A DNA stretch of 64,000 bases from JBBROS01 sp965260935 (GTDB taxonomy: Bacteria; Pseudomonadota; Alphaproteobacteria; Acetobacterales; Acetobacteraceae). The position numbers and the translations under genes were made by a program. A model generated the notes under the pieces. That model saw only the letters and a program-made list of their open reading frames with translations. It was not told the DNA's origin and made no database searches. Where the stretch lies: positions 2,480,001-2,544,000 of the forward strand of contig OZ253374.1 of the NCBI GenBank assembly GCA_965260935.1, given 5' to 3'. This document shows, piece by piece, positions 1 through 8,851 of this stretch. The stretch's first letter is position 1, and every line of letters begins with the position of its first letter.

Positions 1-271
1 CCAGGAGGTTGACCCGCCCGGTGCCGGCGCGAGACCGGGCGAGGCCCGGCGACAGCAGGGCGTCAGCCAGGCGGGAGGCGGCTTCGTCCTCGTCGACGTC
101 GCCGGGTTCGAGGCGGGCGGCGATGATGGGGTCGCGCCCAGCTTGGCGGAGGGCTTCGATGGCGGCGGCATTGAGACGTGCGCCCTTTTTGAGCACCAAG
201 CCCGGGAGCCGTTGCGTGTGGGCCAGGACGCATCCCTCGGCCTCATTGAGGGTGGTTGGCCCAAAGATCAT
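1..271 (-). CDS. molybdopterin-binding/MobA-like protein, N-terminal part (cut by window edge)
   Basis: Only the first 90 codons are present; the gene runs off the left end. The start MIFGPTTLNEAEG, followed by a segment ending FTGRV-like 'GTGRVNLL', matches from memory the N-terminus of alphaproteobacterial proteins that fuse a MoaB/MoeA-type molybdopterin-binding domain to a MobA-like nucleotidyltransferase. Such proteins help finish or load the molybdenum cofactor for xanthine-oxidase-family enzymes. Its ATG (271-269) overlaps the TGA of the XdhC gene before it (ATGA), so the two are translationally coupled as the last genes of this cox-type operon. The family assignment is recall of the N-terminus only; the transferase half is not visible. 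Confidence 0.7.
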   Translation of the reverse strand, partial: MIFGPTTLNEAEGCVLAHTQRLPGLVLKKGARLNAAAIEALRQAGRDPIIAARLEPGDVDEDEAASRLADALLSPGLARSRAGTGRVNLL

Positions 272-945
272 TTCGCGGCGTCGCGGCGGACGGCGACGAG
301 CTGGGCAAGCACGCTGAGGGCGATCTCGCCGGCCGTGACGGCGCCGATGGAAAGGCCGACCGGGCCATGGATGCGGGCCAAGGCGTCGTCCGTATGGCCG
401 AGCGCACGCAAGCGTTCAAGCCGGGCGGCGTGGGTTTTACGGGAGCCAAGGGCGCCGATGTAGAAGGCCGGGGAATGAAGCGCGCGGTCGAGCGCCGGGT
501 CGTCGAGCTTGGGGTCGTGGGTTAGGGTGACGATGGCGGTGCGGGCGTCGGGGCGCAGGGCGTCGAGGGTTTCGTCGGGCCAATCGGTGCTGACCGCGAC
601 GCCGGGGAAGCGCTCGTCGGTGGCGAAGGCGCGCCGCGGGTCGGTGACGGTGACGGCGTAGCCCAGGCCGGCCGCCATGGGGACGAGGGCTTGAGCGATA
701 TGCACGGCGCCGACGACGACGAGCCGCATGGGCGGGTTGTAGGCGTGCAGGAACCAGGTGGCCCCGTCCGCCTCGATTGTCGTGTTGCGGTCGCTCGCCA
801 GGGCTTTCCCGGCCGCTTCGGCGAGGCCCGGCATTTCATCGTCCGGCAGCAGGCGTTGCTCGCCGGAGCCGAGATGGGTGGCGAGCACGACGGGGCGGTG
901 CCCGGCGCGGGCGGCTTGCAGGCGTTGGAGGATGTCCGGCGTCAC
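268..945 (-). CDS. XdhC/CoxF family protein, C-terminal Rossmann type
   Basis: About 225 residues. XdhC-family proteins bind molybdenum cofactor and assist its sulfuration and insertion into xanthine dehydrogenase or CO dehydrogenase. The core segment MRLVVVGAVHIAQAL followed by VTVTDPR is the Rossmann-like XdhC C-terminal domain, and GALGSRKTHAAR is the usual conserved block. I start it at GTG 945, which overlaps the TGA of the preceding XdhC N-terminal gene (GTGA). An in-frame start at 984 would add an untypical leader that overlaps the upstream gene. The family is usually one protein; here the two halves are separate coupled genes. Confidence 0.85.
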   Translation of the reverse strand: MTPDILQRLQAARAGHRPVVLATHLGSGEQRLLPDDEMPGLAEAAGKALASDRNTTIEADGATWFLHAYNPPMRLVVVGAVHIAQALVPMAAGLGYAVTVTDPRRAFATDERFPGVAVSTDWPDETLDALRPDARTAIVTLTHDPKLDDPALDRALHSPAFYIGALGSRKTHAARLERLRALGHTDDALARIHGPVGLSIGAVTAGEIALSVLAQLVAVRRDAAK

Positions 946-1255
946 GCCAGCGCTTCCACGAACACCTTGAGCTTGCCGCCGCACGCCAGGCCGACTTCCC
1001 AGGCGCGTTCATCCGTGACGCCGAAATCAAGCAGTTGCGGGCGACCGGTCCGCATCGTTTCCCGCGCGGCTTCCGCCACCGCCCCTTCGATGCAGCCGCC
1101 GCTGACCGAGCCGGCCATGCGCCCGCTGCCGGTGACCGCCATCTGGCTGCCGGCCGGGCGGGGCGAGCTGCCCCAGGTCTCGGTCACGGTGGCGATGGCG
1201 ACTTGCTCGCCTCCGTTGAGCCAGGCGGCGGCGGTTTGCAAGACGTCCTCGTCTG

Positions 1256-1259
<4 letters not shown>
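942..1259 (-). CDS. XdhC family protein, N-terminal domain only
   Basis: A 105-residue protein carrying only the XdhC N-terminal domain. It begins MTDEDVLQTAAAWLNGG, has the block VTETWGSSPRPAGSQMAV, and then GSVSGGCIEGAV, both hallmarks of the XdhC/CoxI family. The Cys in SGGCIEG is the cofactor-associated cysteine of the family. It likely works with the product of the next gene as a split XdhC. Its ATG (1259) overlaps the coxE stop (ATGA) and its TGA overlaps the GTG of the next gene, so coxE and both halves are coupled. A role in Mo-hydroxylase maturation is known for the family; the substrate enzyme is not in this window. Confidence 0.85.
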
Positions 1260-2464
<1,205 letters not shown>

Positions 2465-2601
2465 GCCCGTAAGGTGGGCCTGGCACGGCCGCAATCCAGA
2501 CGCGAGGGGGGTCAGTCACGCATGGGTGGGCAGCCGTGCCAGGCCTGGCTGATCTACGGGGCAAGCGGCGGCTTGGATGCAAAGTTTCTTGCGGCCGTTG
2601 G

Positions 2602-3498
2602 TCAGGGCGTTTCCTGGGCGTCGGCGATGAGCCGGGCGGCTTCGGCGCCGCGCACCTTGGCGATGTCGTCCTGGTATTTCAGCAGCACGCCGAGGGTCTC
2701 GTCGACGGCGCGTTCGCCGAGCCGGTTTTGGTCAAGGTATTGCAGGGCGGCGGCCCAGTCGATGGTCTCGGCGACGCCGGGGAGCTTGAACAGGTCCATC
2801 TCGCGCAGGCGCTGCACGAAGCGGACCACCTCGGCGGAAAGGCGCTCCGGGACGCCGGGGGCCTTGGCGGCCAGGATCGCGCGCTCGCGGGAGGGGGTGG
2901 GGTAATCGACCCATTGATACAGGCAGCGGCGGCGGATGGCGTCGTGGACCTCGCGGGTGCGATTGCTGGTCAGCACCACGACCGGCGGCGTTCCGGCGCG
3001 GACGGTGCCGAGTTCGGGGACGGTGATCTGGTAGTCGGCCAGCAGTTCCAGCAGGAACGCTTCGAACGGCTCGTCCGCGCGGTCCAGCTCGTCGATCAGC
3101 AGCACGGCGGGCGGCTGGTCCGGGTCGATGGCGCTGAGCAGCGGGCGCTCCTGCAGGTAAGCGCGGCTGAAGATGTCCGCGCCGAGCCGGGCTTGGTCGC
3201 GCTCGCCCGCGGCTTCGGCAAGGCGGATGGCCATGAGCTGCTTGGCGTGGTCCCATTCGTAGGCGGCGGCGGCGAGGTCCATGCCGTCGTAGCATTGCAG
3301 CCGCACCAGGCGGCGCCCGAGGCCGGCGGCGAGCACCTTGGCGATCTCGGTCTTGCCGGTGCCGGGCTCGCCTTCGAGGAACAGCGGGCGGCGCATGGCC
3401 AGCGCAAGGTGGATGGTGGTGGCAAGCGCCTCGTCGGCGATATAGCCGCCCGCCGCGAGCATGGCGGCCGTTTCGGCGACGGAGGCGGGATCAGCCAA
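2602..3498 (-). CDS. coxD: CoxD/MoxR-type AAA+ ATPase
   Basis: A 298-residue MoxR-family AAA+ ATPase. CoxD unfolds apo-CO dehydrogenase so that the active-site metals can be matured; MoxR proteins generally pair with a VWA partner, here coxE. Walker A is GEPGTGKT at residues 43-50, Walker B is AVLLIDELDRAD near 131-142, and TSNRTREVHDAIRRRC is the sensor/arginine-finger region typical of CoxD. The 5' end overlaps the coxG stop by eight bases. Gene order coxG-coxD-coxE-xdhC matches accessory parts of form I and form II cox clusters; the catalytic coxMSL genes are not in the window. Confidence 0.88.
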   Translation of the reverse strand: MADPASVAETAAMLAAGGYIADEALATTIHLALAMRRPLFLEGEPGTGKTEIAKVLAAGLGRRLVRLQCYDGMDLAAAAYEWDHAKQLMAIRLAEAAGERDQARLGADIFSRAYLQERPLLSAIDPDQPPAVLLIDELDRADEPFEAFLLELLADYQITVPELGTVRAGTPPVVVLTSNRTREVHDAIRRRCLYQWVDYPTPSRERAILAAKAPGVPERLSAEVVRFVQRLREMDLFKLPGVAETIDWAAALQYLDQNRLGERAVDETLGVLLKYQDDIAKVRGAEAARLIADAQETP

Positions 3499-4165
3499 GG
3501 ACGTAGCCGCCGAAGATCATGACGAAGATGATCAGCCACAGGACGATGCCGACGACGCCGATGATCGGGATGCCGAACAGCTCCGAGGGGATCAGCGCGA
3601 AGATGGACACGCTCGGCCCCGGCGTGGGCATCAAGGTGGGCGGGATCGGCAGCGGCGTGCCCTCGACGGCCGGATCGGCGCTGACGACCCTGGGCTGCAC
3701 GTCCTGCGGCAGCGGCGCGTCGTCCGGCGTGCCGACGATCTCGGTGAAGCGGTTGAAGAACATGTCGGACATCTGCTTGCTGGTCGCGTCGATCAGCCGC
3801 GCGCCGAGCTGGGCGATCTTGCCGCCGACCTGCGCCTTGACGTCGTAGGTCAGCAAGGTGCCGTCATCGTCGTCGGCGAGGCGCACGTCTGCGCCGCCCT
3901 TGGCGAACCCGGCCACGCCGCCCTGGCCCTCGCCGCTGATGTGGTAGCTGTTGGGCGGGTCAAGGTCGGAGAGGTGGACTTTGCCGTTGAAGCGGGCGGA
4001 AATTGGGCCGATCTTGACGGCGGCGGCGGCTACGAAATCGGTGTCGCTGGTTTTTTCCAGGGTTTGGCAGCCCGGGATGCACAGTTTGAGGACATCGGGG
4101 TCGTTCAGCGCGTCCCATACTTTCTGCCGGGGCGCCGGGATCCGGCGCTCGCCTGTCATATCCAT
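3491..4165 (-). CDS. coxG: CoxG-like SRPBCC protein with C-terminal membrane anchor
   Basis: A 224-residue CoxG-family protein. It opens MDMTGERRIPAPRQKVWDAL and has LKLCIPGC around residue 31-38, the diagnostic start of the CoxG SRPBCC fold. The lipid-binding-like domain fills about residues 1-150, a proline-rich linker follows, and the last 30 residues form one hydrophobic helix (IIGVVGIVLWLIIFVMIFGG), which would anchor the protein in the membrane. CoxG is reported to attach CO dehydrogenase to the membrane or deliver quinone. It is the first visible gene of the minus-strand accessory operon and is divergent from the deacetylase-like gene at 4497. Confidence 0.85.
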   Translation of the reverse strand: MDMTGERRIPAPRQKVWDALNDPDVLKLCIPGCQTLEKTSDTDFVAAAAVKIGPISARFNGKVHLSDLDPPNSYHISGEGQGGVAGFAKGGADVRLADDDDGTLLTYDVKAQVGGKIAQLGARLIDATSKQMSDMFFNRFTEIVGTPDDAPLPQDVQPRVVSADPAVEGTPLPIPPTLMPTPGPSVSIFALIPSELFGIPIIGVVGIVLWLIIFVMIFGGYVLG

Positions 4166-4496
4166 TTAAGAAGCCACTCCTCGACAATGCGGGCGGACAT
4201 TATCGGCGGGGTGGGGGGCGTGCAACCGGCGAGGCTGCCGTGCCGAGGCTTGACCGGGGCAGCAAGCGCCATGCGGCCGTGCCATGGCCGCCGCTTGTTC
4301 CAAGGCCGGTCCCGTCGTGTCCTGGCGCAGATGAGAGAGACGTCGTAATTCACCAGGCGGCGCGGATACGGCGCCGATTACAGCCATGCCGGAGCCGGAC
4401 GATGCCTTCCTTCGTTGCCGATAAGCGGCCAGCCTGGCCCGCTTCCGATCCGCTCGCTGCTTGCATCGTGGCGGAAAGAGCAAGTCTGCGCCAGTA
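4166..4496. other. divergent intergenic region coxG / deacetylase-like gene
   Basis: This gene-free stretch of 331 bases separates two divergently read genes and must hold both promoters. Short GC-rich inverted repeats occur, for example GCGGC/GCCGC around 4273-4291, but no convincing -35/-10 pair or known operator stands out. Small open frames here have no coding character that I can recognise. Confidence 0.4.
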
Positions 4497-5615
4497 ATGC
4501 TGCCCGTCCCGCTCTATGTCGGCAGCGAGATCTACCGCGGCTCGACCTATGGCCCGACTCATCCGTTGGCGATCCCTCGGGTGACGACATGCACGGACCT
4601 ATGCCGGGCGATGGGTTGGCTCGGTGACGCGCAGTTCCGAAGCGCGCCGATGGCGATGCGGTCGGAGGTCGAGCGATTTCACGATCCCGGCTACGTCGAT
4701 GCGCTGTTCCGCGCCGAAGCGGCACAGGCGGTCAGCGACGAGGACCGCGACTGCTACCGGATCGGCGCGGAGGGCAACCCGGTTTACCCGGAGATTTATC
4801 GCCGGCCGATGACCTCCGCCGGCGGCGTGATGCTGGCGTGCCGGCTGGCGCTCGAAGGCGGCGTCGTGCATTGCCCCGGCGGCGGGACGCATCACGGCCG
4901 GCCGGCGCGGGCCAGCGGCTTCTGCTACTTGAACGATCCGGTGCTGGGCTTGCTGACGTGGCTGGAGGCCGGGTTGGAACAGATCGTTTACGTGGACATC
5001 GACGCGCACCACGGCGACGGCGTTCAGGACGCGTTCCATGACGACCCGCGCGTGTTCACCATCAGCATCCACGAAGCCGGGCGCTGGCCGTTCACCGGCC
5101 GGGCCACGGACCGGGCCGGCGGGGCGGCACGTAACCTGCCGGCGCCGAAGGCGCTCAACGACAGCGAGATGCGCTGGCTAATGCAGCGGGCCGTGCTGCC
5201 GTTGATCGAGCGGCTGCGCCCGGATGCGATTTTCCTGCAATGCGGAGCGGACGCGCTGGAGGAGGACCCCTTGGCGCGGCTCTCGCTCTCGAACAACGCG
5301 CATTGGGAGATTGTCTCGGCGCTGCGGACGCGGTCGCCGCGCATGGTCGTGACGGGTGGGGGCGGGTATAATCCCTACACGGTCGGGCGATGCTGGGCGG
5401 GCGTGTGGGCGACGTTGAACGGCATTCCCATCCCGGACCGGACGACCCCGGCGGCGGAGGCCGTCCTGCGCGCGCTCGTATATAACCGCGCGGCCGGACG
5501 TAACCCGCCGGAGCATTGGTTCACCACCATCCGCGACGCCCCGCGGGAAGGCGCGGTACGCGCGGAGGTGCGCGAGCTGGCCGAGATCACTTTGTCTGAG
5601 AGGCTTCCTGCATGA
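4497..5615 (+). CDS. histone deacetylase family protein (AcuC/acetylpolyamine amidohydrolase type)
   Basis: A 372-residue arginase/deacetylase-fold enzyme that should hydrolyse an acetyl-amide; bacterial members act on acetylpolyamines, acetylated proteins or similar substrates. The catalytic His pair is THHG at residues 131-134, the zinc ligands are in DIDAHHGDG (167-175), and the later QCGADAL and GGGGYNPYT blocks supply the second Asp and the active-site loop. I start at ATG 4497 (MLPVPLYVG); an in-frame start at 4461 adds a basic leader without support. Its TGA overlaps the ATG of the DUF192 gene (ATGA), so the two are coupled. The natural substrate cannot be read from the sequence. Confidence 0.85.
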   Translation: MLPVPLYVGSEIYRGSTYGPTHPLAIPRVTTCTDLCRAMGWLGDAQFRSAPMAMRSEVERFHDPGYVDALFRAEAAQAVSDEDRDCYRIGAEGNPVYPEIYRRPMTSAGGVMLACRLALEGGVVHCPGGGTHHGRPARASGFCYLNDPVLGLLTWLEAGLEQIVYVDIDAHHGDGVQDAFHDDPRVFTISIHEAGRWPFTGRATDRAGGAARNLPAPKALNDSEMRWLMQRAVLPLIERLRPDAIFLQCGADALEEDPLARLSLSNNAHWEIVSALRTRSPRMVVTGGGGYNPYTVGRCWAGVWATLNGIPIPDRTTPAAEAVLRALVYNRAAGRNPPEHWFTTIRDAPREGAVRAEVRELAEITLSERLPA

Positions 5616-6109
5616 CTCGTCGTTTCACCCGCCGTTTCCTGGCGCTGCTGTTGCTGCTGTTCCCGCTCGCGATATCGCTGCCGGCCGTGGCCCAGACCGT
5701 CGCGCAACCGGAGCTGCCGAAGGAGAAGCTGGTGATCGTCACCAAGGATGGCAGCCGGCATCCGTTCGACGTGGAGATGGCGACGACGCCTGAGCAGCAG
5801 CAGGTCGGGCTGATGTTCCGTAAAACCGTGCCGCCCGATGGCGGGATGCTGTTCGACTGGGGGCAGCCGCAGGACAGCACGATGTGGATGCGCAATACGG
5901 TATCCTCGCTGGACATGCTGTTCATCAATGCGGATGGCACGATCCGCCGGGTGGTGACGGACACGGTGCCGGAAAGCCTGGCGATGATCTCGAGCCGCGG
6001 CCCGGTACGGGCGACGCTCGAGCTGGCAGCAGGCACGGCGCAGCGCTTGGGCATCCACGCGGGCGACAAGGTGGAGCAGCGGATTTTCGGCAACGCCCCA
6101 AGCGGCTGA
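5612..6109 (+). CDS. exported DUF192 family protein
   Basis: A 165-residue DUF192 protein. Residues 1-28 form a signal peptide (basic MTRRFTRRF, a leucine-rich core, then PAVAQT). The mature part shows the family blocks VEMATTPEQQQVGLMFRK, MLFDWGQPQ, MWMRNT and LDMLFI, and ends with the AGTAQRLGIHAGDKV segment. The function of DUF192 is unknown; the small beta-barrel is normally periplasmic. It starts inside the stop of the deacetylase-like gene, so the two form one transcript, but a periplasmic and a cytoplasmic product need not share a pathway. Confidence 0.88.
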   Translation: MTRRFTRRFLALLLLLFPLAISLPAVAQTVAQPELPKEKLVIVTKDGSRHPFDVEMATTPEQQQVGLMFRKTVPPDGGMLFDWGQPQDSTMWMRNTVSSLDMLFINADGTIRRVVTDTVPESLAMISSRGPVRATLELAAGTAQRLGIHAGDKVEQRIFGNAPSG

Positions 6110-6610
6110 TCAAAGATAGCTGGACCGCGGCGGACAAGCCGGAGCGTTGGACCCAAGCCCGCCAGGCGTCGGTAAATTTGGTGCGGCTAACTGGCCAGGT
6201 GACCCGGCGCTCCGACCATTAGCCTGGATGCGATTCGCGAACGGTGTGTCAGCGCAACCTACTAAACAGTCGCGGAGAAGCCGGGCGGCGGGCCGCGTCA
6301 AGGTGACAGATGGGTCTGCCAAGGGCAGCCAGCCAGTTCAAACTGTTTACGCCCTCGGAGGGCTGGCGGTTTGCTGGGTTGAATGATCGCCGTGCCGCAT
6401 TTGGGGTCGCCCGACATGCGTATGGCAAAGATCAAAAGGATTGTTACGTCAGCAACGTTACAGTCAACGGTGTGACGCTATCAAAAAATCCGCACCGAAA
6501 GCTGTTGACCAGGAGACCCTTTCTGACGTTTCAGAAGATGGGCGAAGCGGAAAAAGGCATCCAGTTCATGCAAAGTTCAGAGCACTCAATGTAACAACAG
6601 CCGGATATCT
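6110..6610. other. 501-base gene-free region before the exopolysaccharide locus
   Basis: I see no coding frame with recognisable protein character here. The right half (about 6420-6610) is less GC-rich than its surroundings and contains A-runs near 6483, as expected of a regulatory region ahead of the polysaccharide genes. Near-repeats GTTACGTCA and GTTACAGTCA occur about 20 bases apart around 6443-6470, but no known operator is evident. Confidence 0.4.
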
Positions 6611-7399
6611 ATGCTAAACTCGATGACGATGAGCTTGCGGGTCTGGAACATCTTAGGCGTCGATGTGGCAGTTTGCGAGCGGTGCCAAGCCATAGCCGCA
6701 CTCGACGGCAACGCGGCCGCGGGCGTGCCAACGCGCGTCGCCTTCGCCAACACCAACCTGCTTAATCTAGCGGCGTCCGATACCAGCCTGCGCGCCGCTT
6801 TATCCGAGTTCATGGTGCTCAATGACGGCATCGGTGCCGACATCGCTGCCCGAATCCTCTACGGCCGCGCCTTTCCCGCCAACATGAACGGCACCGACTT
6901 CATTCCCGCTTATCTGGAAAGCACCGCGCTGAACCACCGCATTTTCATCGTCGGCAGCCGCCCTGACGTTGCGCCTCGGGCCGCGCAGGCCTTTCAGCAA
7001 CGCTTCGCGCCGCGTCACGACGTCGTCGGCTGCGTCGACGGCTTCGATGGCCTTGCCGACACAGCCCAGCTTGCCGACCGTATTGCCGCAACTCGGGCGA
7101 CCCTTCTGCTCGTTGGAATGGGCAACCCGCGGCAGGAGCGCTGGATTGCCGACAACATGACGGCTACGGGTTGCAAGCTGGCATTCGGCGTTGGCGCGTT
7201 GCTCGACTTCGCCGCGGGCGAGGTCAGGCGCGCCCCGCTCGCCGTGCAGCGCATGAGGCTCGAATGGGCCTACCGCCTTGGGCAAGAGCCCAATAGGCTC
7301 TTCCGCCGTTACGTGTTGGAGACGCCTGTGTTCCTGTGCCGCACGCTTATCCAGCGGTTGAACCAACACGCCCGGCATGTCGCGGGTCAACGCGTTTGA
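6611..7399 (+). CDS. WecG/TagA/CpsF family glycosyltransferase (GT26)
   Basis: A 262-residue GT26 enzyme, the class that adds the second sugar (often a hexosamine or hexuronate derivative) to a lipid-linked monosaccharide in polysaccharide assembly at the inner face of the cytoplasmic membrane. Visible family blocks are FANTNLLNLA, VLNDGIGADIAARIL, NGTDFIPAYLE, HRIFIVGSRPDVA, and the signature LLVGMGNPRQERWIADN. The C-terminal RMRLEWAYRLGQEPNRLFRRY is the usual membrane-associating tail. It is the first gene of the exopolysaccharide locus. The enzyme that loads the first sugar-phosphate is not in the window. Confidence 0.9.
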   Translation: MLNSMTMSLRVWNILGVDVAVCERCQAIAALDGNAAAGVPTRVAFANTNLLNLAASDTSLRAALSEFMVLNDGIGADIAARILYGRAFPANMNGTDFIPAYLESTALNHRIFIVGSRPDVAPRAAQAFQQRFAPRHDVVGCVDGFDGLADTAQLADRIAATRATLLLVGMGNPRQERWIADNMTATGCKLAFGVGALLDFAAGEVRRAPLAVQRMRLEWAYRLGQEPNRLFRRYVLETPVFLCRTLIQRLNQHARHVAGQRV

Positions 7400-7450
7400 A
7401 CGAACCCGTTGGTGGCCCAGCCATCACCGGCACTGAAAAAGGAACCCTGA

Positions 7451-8851
7451 TTGCAACATCGACGAAAGGCTGAGACGGCGCTTGCCGGTCCGGTTCTGCC
7501 GGGCTCCGTGCCTGTTGACAGGCCGGAGAGCGCGCCCGATCGGGCACCGCTCGACAGCCGGGCCGCCAAGCTCTGCTTCTCCGCCCTGATTTTCGCGTCC
7601 TACCTCTTTTTCTCTCCAGTCCTGGCCGGCGCATACAATGCGGAAGGGCAACTGAGCGGCGGGGGAGATACTCTTCGCCAAGTCGTTTTCGTCGCCTTGT
7701 TCCTTGCTATCGCCGCCACGACTTTTACCGCCAACGGCATCAAAGCCTTTCTGAACGTGCCATTGGCCCTCGTTGCCGTCCTGCTCTGGTGCTGGGCCAG
7801 CGTCGCCTGGGCCATCGTCCCCGATGTCGCCCTACGCCGCGTCTTGTTCACAACCATCGTGATCCTCGGCGTCACCTACTCGGTCAATCTCCTGAGCTAC
7901 CGCGCCGCGGCGTCCATCTTATGCACCTGGTTCGCCGCCATCCTGATGCTGGACTGGCTTGCCATGCCCTTCTGGCCCCAGGCCGTCCACGGCCTCGGCG
8001 AGATCGACCGCGCCCTGATTGGCAACTGGCGCGGCATTCACGACCACAAGAACGAAGCCGGGGCGTTCTGCGCCCTGGCATCGCTCGTCTTCATCGACAA
8101 ATGGCGGTTTGGCCGCTCGACGATCAGTGCGCCGCTGCTGACGGTCCTTTCGCTCGTCTTCCTGGCCATGACCGAATCAAAGACCTCGGCCGGCCTTCTT
8201 CCCGCCGCGATCCTTCTTGGAGTGCTGATGAGCTACGGCTACCGCAACCCGACCCTCCGTGCGGCCGTTCTGGCCGCCGTCGGTTGCGTAGCGCTGCTGG
8301 CCGCCGTTGCCCTATGGGACGACCTCCCTAGCGTGCTGGCCTTCTTTGAGAACCCGGCCTCCTTGACCGGCCGCGTGCAGATCTGGCCGGTATTGCTCGA
8401 TTACGCAGCCAACCACCTGCTGCTCGGCGCCGGATACGGCTCGTTCTGGGCCATAGGCGATGCGAGCCCTGTTTATCAAAGCGGCGCGAGGTGGCTGACC
8501 ACGATTTCTCATGCCCATAACGGCTACATTGATCTCCTGGTTCAAACCGGGCTGGTCGGCGTGACGCTGGCCGTGCTCGGATTGGTTGTCAGGCCGGCCT
8601 TCTTGCTGATCAGCCGCCCGATGGCCGTTCGCGACTCGCGCTGGCTGCTCGGCTCGGTCCTCGCCTTCTGCTGGCTGCACAACCTGCTGGAATCGTCCTT
8701 GCTCGACCGTGCCAACATCGTCTGGGTGACCATGCTGATCGCCTTGAACCTACTGGAACGCCGCCCTCCTGCGCTCTCCGACGCGCCACGGGCGATTGAC
8801 CGGGAGGCTTCAGGCGCCGTCAATTTCGACGAGGCGAAAGAAGGTGCGTGA
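7451..8851 (+). CDS. O-antigen ligase / Wzy-type polymerase family membrane protein
   Basis: About 466 residues with roughly ten hydrophobic segments (for example LCFSALIFASYLFFSPVLAG and VPLALVAVLLWCWASVAW). The Wzy_C region has LTGRVQIWPVLLDYAANHLLLGAGYGSFW and then a His-containing periplasmic motif, ISHAHNGYIDLLVQTGLVG. It resembles ExoQ-type proteins that polymerise repeat units in the periplasm. The longest frame starts with TTG at 7451; in-frame GTG codons shortly downstream are possible. Its 3' end overlaps the convergent GH16 gene by 42 bases. Whether it polymerises or ligates cannot be told from sequence alone. Confidence 0.85.
   Translation: MQHRRKAETALAGPVLPGSVPVDRPESAPDRAPLDSRAAKLCFSALIFASYLFFSPVLAGAYNAEGQLSGGGDTLRQVVFVALFLAIAATTFTANGIKAFLNVPLALVAVLLWCWASVAWAIVPDVALRRVLFTTIVILGVTYSVNLLSYRAAASILCTWFAAILMLDWLAMPFWPQAVHGLGEIDRALIGNWRGIHDHKNEAGAFCALASLVFIDKWRFGRSTISAPLLTVLSLVFLAMTESKTSAGLLPAAILLGVLMSYGYRNPTLRAAVLAAVGCVALLAAVALWDDLPSVLAFFENPASLTGRVQIWPVLLDYAANHLLLGAGYGSFWAIGDASPVYQSGARWLTTISHAHNGYIDLLVQTGLVGVTLAVLGLVVRPAFLLISRPMAVRDSRWLLGSVLAFCWLHNLLESSLLDRANIVWVTMLIALNLLERRPPALSDAPRAIDREASGAVNFDEAKEGA

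Noticed and set aside
6443..6470. Possible direct-repeat operator (GTTACGTCA/GTTACAGTCA)
   Set aside because: Only two short imperfect repeats in a 500-base gap; too weak to list as a site.
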